From contig CM037848.1 of assembly GCA_021234535.1 (NCBI GenBank), positions 14,215,444 to 14,279,443 of the forward strand: a DNA stretch of 64,000 bases, given 5' to 3'. Every line of letters starts with the position of its first letter. The stretch's first letter is position 1. This DNA is from Stichopus chloronotus (taxonomy: Eukaryota; Echinodermata; Holothuroidea; Aspidochirotida; Stichopodidae). The position numbers were made by a program, and so were the translations under genes. The notes beneath the pieces are model-generated. The model was given only the letters and a program-made list of their open reading frames with translations, did not search any database and was not told the origin of the DNA. Of the stretch, positions 62,246-64,000 are shown one piece after another.

Positions 62246-64000
62246 ATAACTATAAATGTGTGTCATATATATCAGTGTGACTGATGGTTGGTTGGAAGAT
62301 GCACTGTCTCTGTGACTATAAATCTCCCTCTCTACCCAACCCACCTCAAGAAAGCAAAAGATAAAATTTTATCTGTTTATGGTCCCAAATAGATGGTCAC
62401 TTAGATTTTAATGTCGTTTATTTAGAATCTGTAAATTCACATCGTAGATATGTACGTAACCCCTTGCTTACACTTTTGCATAGTCAGACTAACTAGCTCA
62501 GACCCTCACTTGAAGATAATCTTGCACTGGGCCCTCTATGCCCTAGCTCTGCCTTGTTAGACTTTTGCTTTGCTGCAAACAGTCTTTTTTATCTTGGAGT
62601 TGACACTTTCCTGTGGGAAAGTTGCACCAAACAGGAGCACACTTCTCTAAGTCTAGGCCAGCTTATAATTTTGATGTGCCCTCATCAGATACCCCAAAAT
62701 TTAGTTGCTTAATTCCTCTTAAAGTCAACCAACACTGTTAGGATCTTTTAAGATTTGTGTCACCTCAATGTCCATTTTCGTCAGGTCAAGAGCATTTTAT
62801 CCCCATTTGACACTTTTGTAGATACAGTTCTTCCCTGACCACAGACTCCAAGATTATGTTCCCGTTCAATCGACAAACAAATAGAAAGCCCATTAAATTT
62901 TGTAGTATCTTTTTCTAGATCGTTATTGCACAATTGTTTACGTTGTAATAATCGACTTTAAAACAAACAGGAGTGTCGCCTGCACCATTGGCCACAATGT
63001 AGTCTAGCAAACGGAGCAACTCGGCTGGCACCCTTGGAATGAATATCAGTCTGGTCACTCTGTTTATTGGTCTGTTGTGTCACCAGTATCGTTTATCACA
63101 GAGATGAGTAGGTTTTCATTGCCAGTTTGGTTCCAGTCTGGTTGTCTGCTCTCTTGTTTCACTGCCCAATAAAACCTTCCAACAACGAGCAGTAAAAATT
63201 GTGAATTGCTCTTCAGGTTTACGACCCCCATGTCCGATTTCTATGGAATAAAAGATGCAAATGTCAGACTGCTTGAGTTGATGATAGGGAAGGATATATT
63301 TTTTTTTTGCTAACAAATAAATAAATCATCATTTCATTTTCCTGTGTCTCTCTTTTTTATTGTTCAACGTGTTCCTATTTTTTCTTCTGTGTGTTTGCGT
63401 GCGCATGTGGGTGTGATTGTTTGTTTTTTTTTTTTTTACCAGAGAGAACACAGAGAGTTCAATGACCAGGTTCTCCAGTGTACGACAATAGGTTAATGGA
63501 CTGGTAATAGCTATCACCATATAGTGATCTATAGCCACAATTGTTTATACATTGCTTATATTGTCAACAACAGGGCACAGGGTCTTTCCTAGAAATGCAG
63601 ATCATCGAACTCTCTTCGCATCTGCCCGGCTTCAGATAACATCGAACAGAAATCTGGGTTGGAATTGTCCTCCAAGGTCACCGATGCATACCCCATCTGG
63701 ATTCCTTCCTGTGGCTTTGTGCATCTGCTTTTGTTTGGGATTGGGGGAGATTGTTTGCTTAAAAGTAATTGTCTGGGCATTTTGGAGCTCTTGTGAACTT
63801 TTCTTAACCCTATCAAAGTATCAAGTGTGAATTGTTGTTTCATGTTTGTAGCTTTGATGTATTTGGGAAATTTGCATGCGCGTAGTGCTCATACTTCAAA
63901 TGTAGTTGGCATGAATGTCCCTGTCTGATGTATAGTTTGAAAAAACTTTAATGTTGCTTAGCTGAATGCTCTTTGTTAACGGTACAACTTTCTTTTTCCT

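Noticed and set aside
63552..63843. Overlapping frames near the right end, considered as a kinase exon
   Set aside because: None of the frames resembles helices G to I of the kinase or the leucine zippers.

Overview
This is a eukaryotic (metazoan) nuclear window. It is AT-rich, with long stretches that have no sustained reading frame, many mononucleotide runs and microsatellites, GT-AG introns and several families of small TTAA-flanked inverted-repeat elements. The one protein gene I can name is a dual-leucine-zipper-type MAP kinase kinase kinase. Its residues are intermediate between vertebrate MAP3K12/13 (DLK/LZK) and fly Wallenda, which fits a non-vertebrate animal. A marine invertebrate deuterostome such as an echinoderm is my best guess, but this is inference and not proven by the sequence.

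Layout. 1-54,398: no gene I can name. It contains five copies (three of them clustered at 2,973-4,385) of a ~355 bp TTAA-flanked MITE, if the partial copy at 62 kb in the kinase intron is counted, one ~590 bp and one ~370 bp MITE of other families, two ~690 bp copies of a fourth family, a 7x15 bp minisatellite, a 31 bp palindromic insertion with an 8 bp target duplication, and scattered short exon-like segments of unknown identity. The best of these are on the minus strand at 50,334-50,562 and 48,383-48,540, and on the plus strand at 31,129-31,207 and 19,187-19,312. A 226-codon open frame at 12,262-12,942 is the longest in the window and is unassigned.

54,399-64,000: the 5' part of the MAP3K12/13 gene on the plus strand. 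It has a candidate first coding exon (ATG at 54,525), an exon with the pre-kinase FLEGIWGCLRPV motif (55,714-55,935), and three kinase exons (56,399-56,624; 57,142-57,333; 57,700-57,910). Together they carry the glycine loop, VAVK lysine, HRDLKSPN loop, DFG, APE and the segment to EMPYK. The gene runs off the window inside a >6 kb intron, so the rest of the kinase domain and the leucine zippers lie beyond 64,000. The candidate first exon does not splice in phase to the second by the strongest sites, so the 5' end is unresolved.

No operon, CRISPR array, rRNA or tRNA gene was seen. I found no coherent new multi-gene system. The most unusual material is the set of TTAA-specific MITE families and the tiny fold-back element at 40.5 kb.
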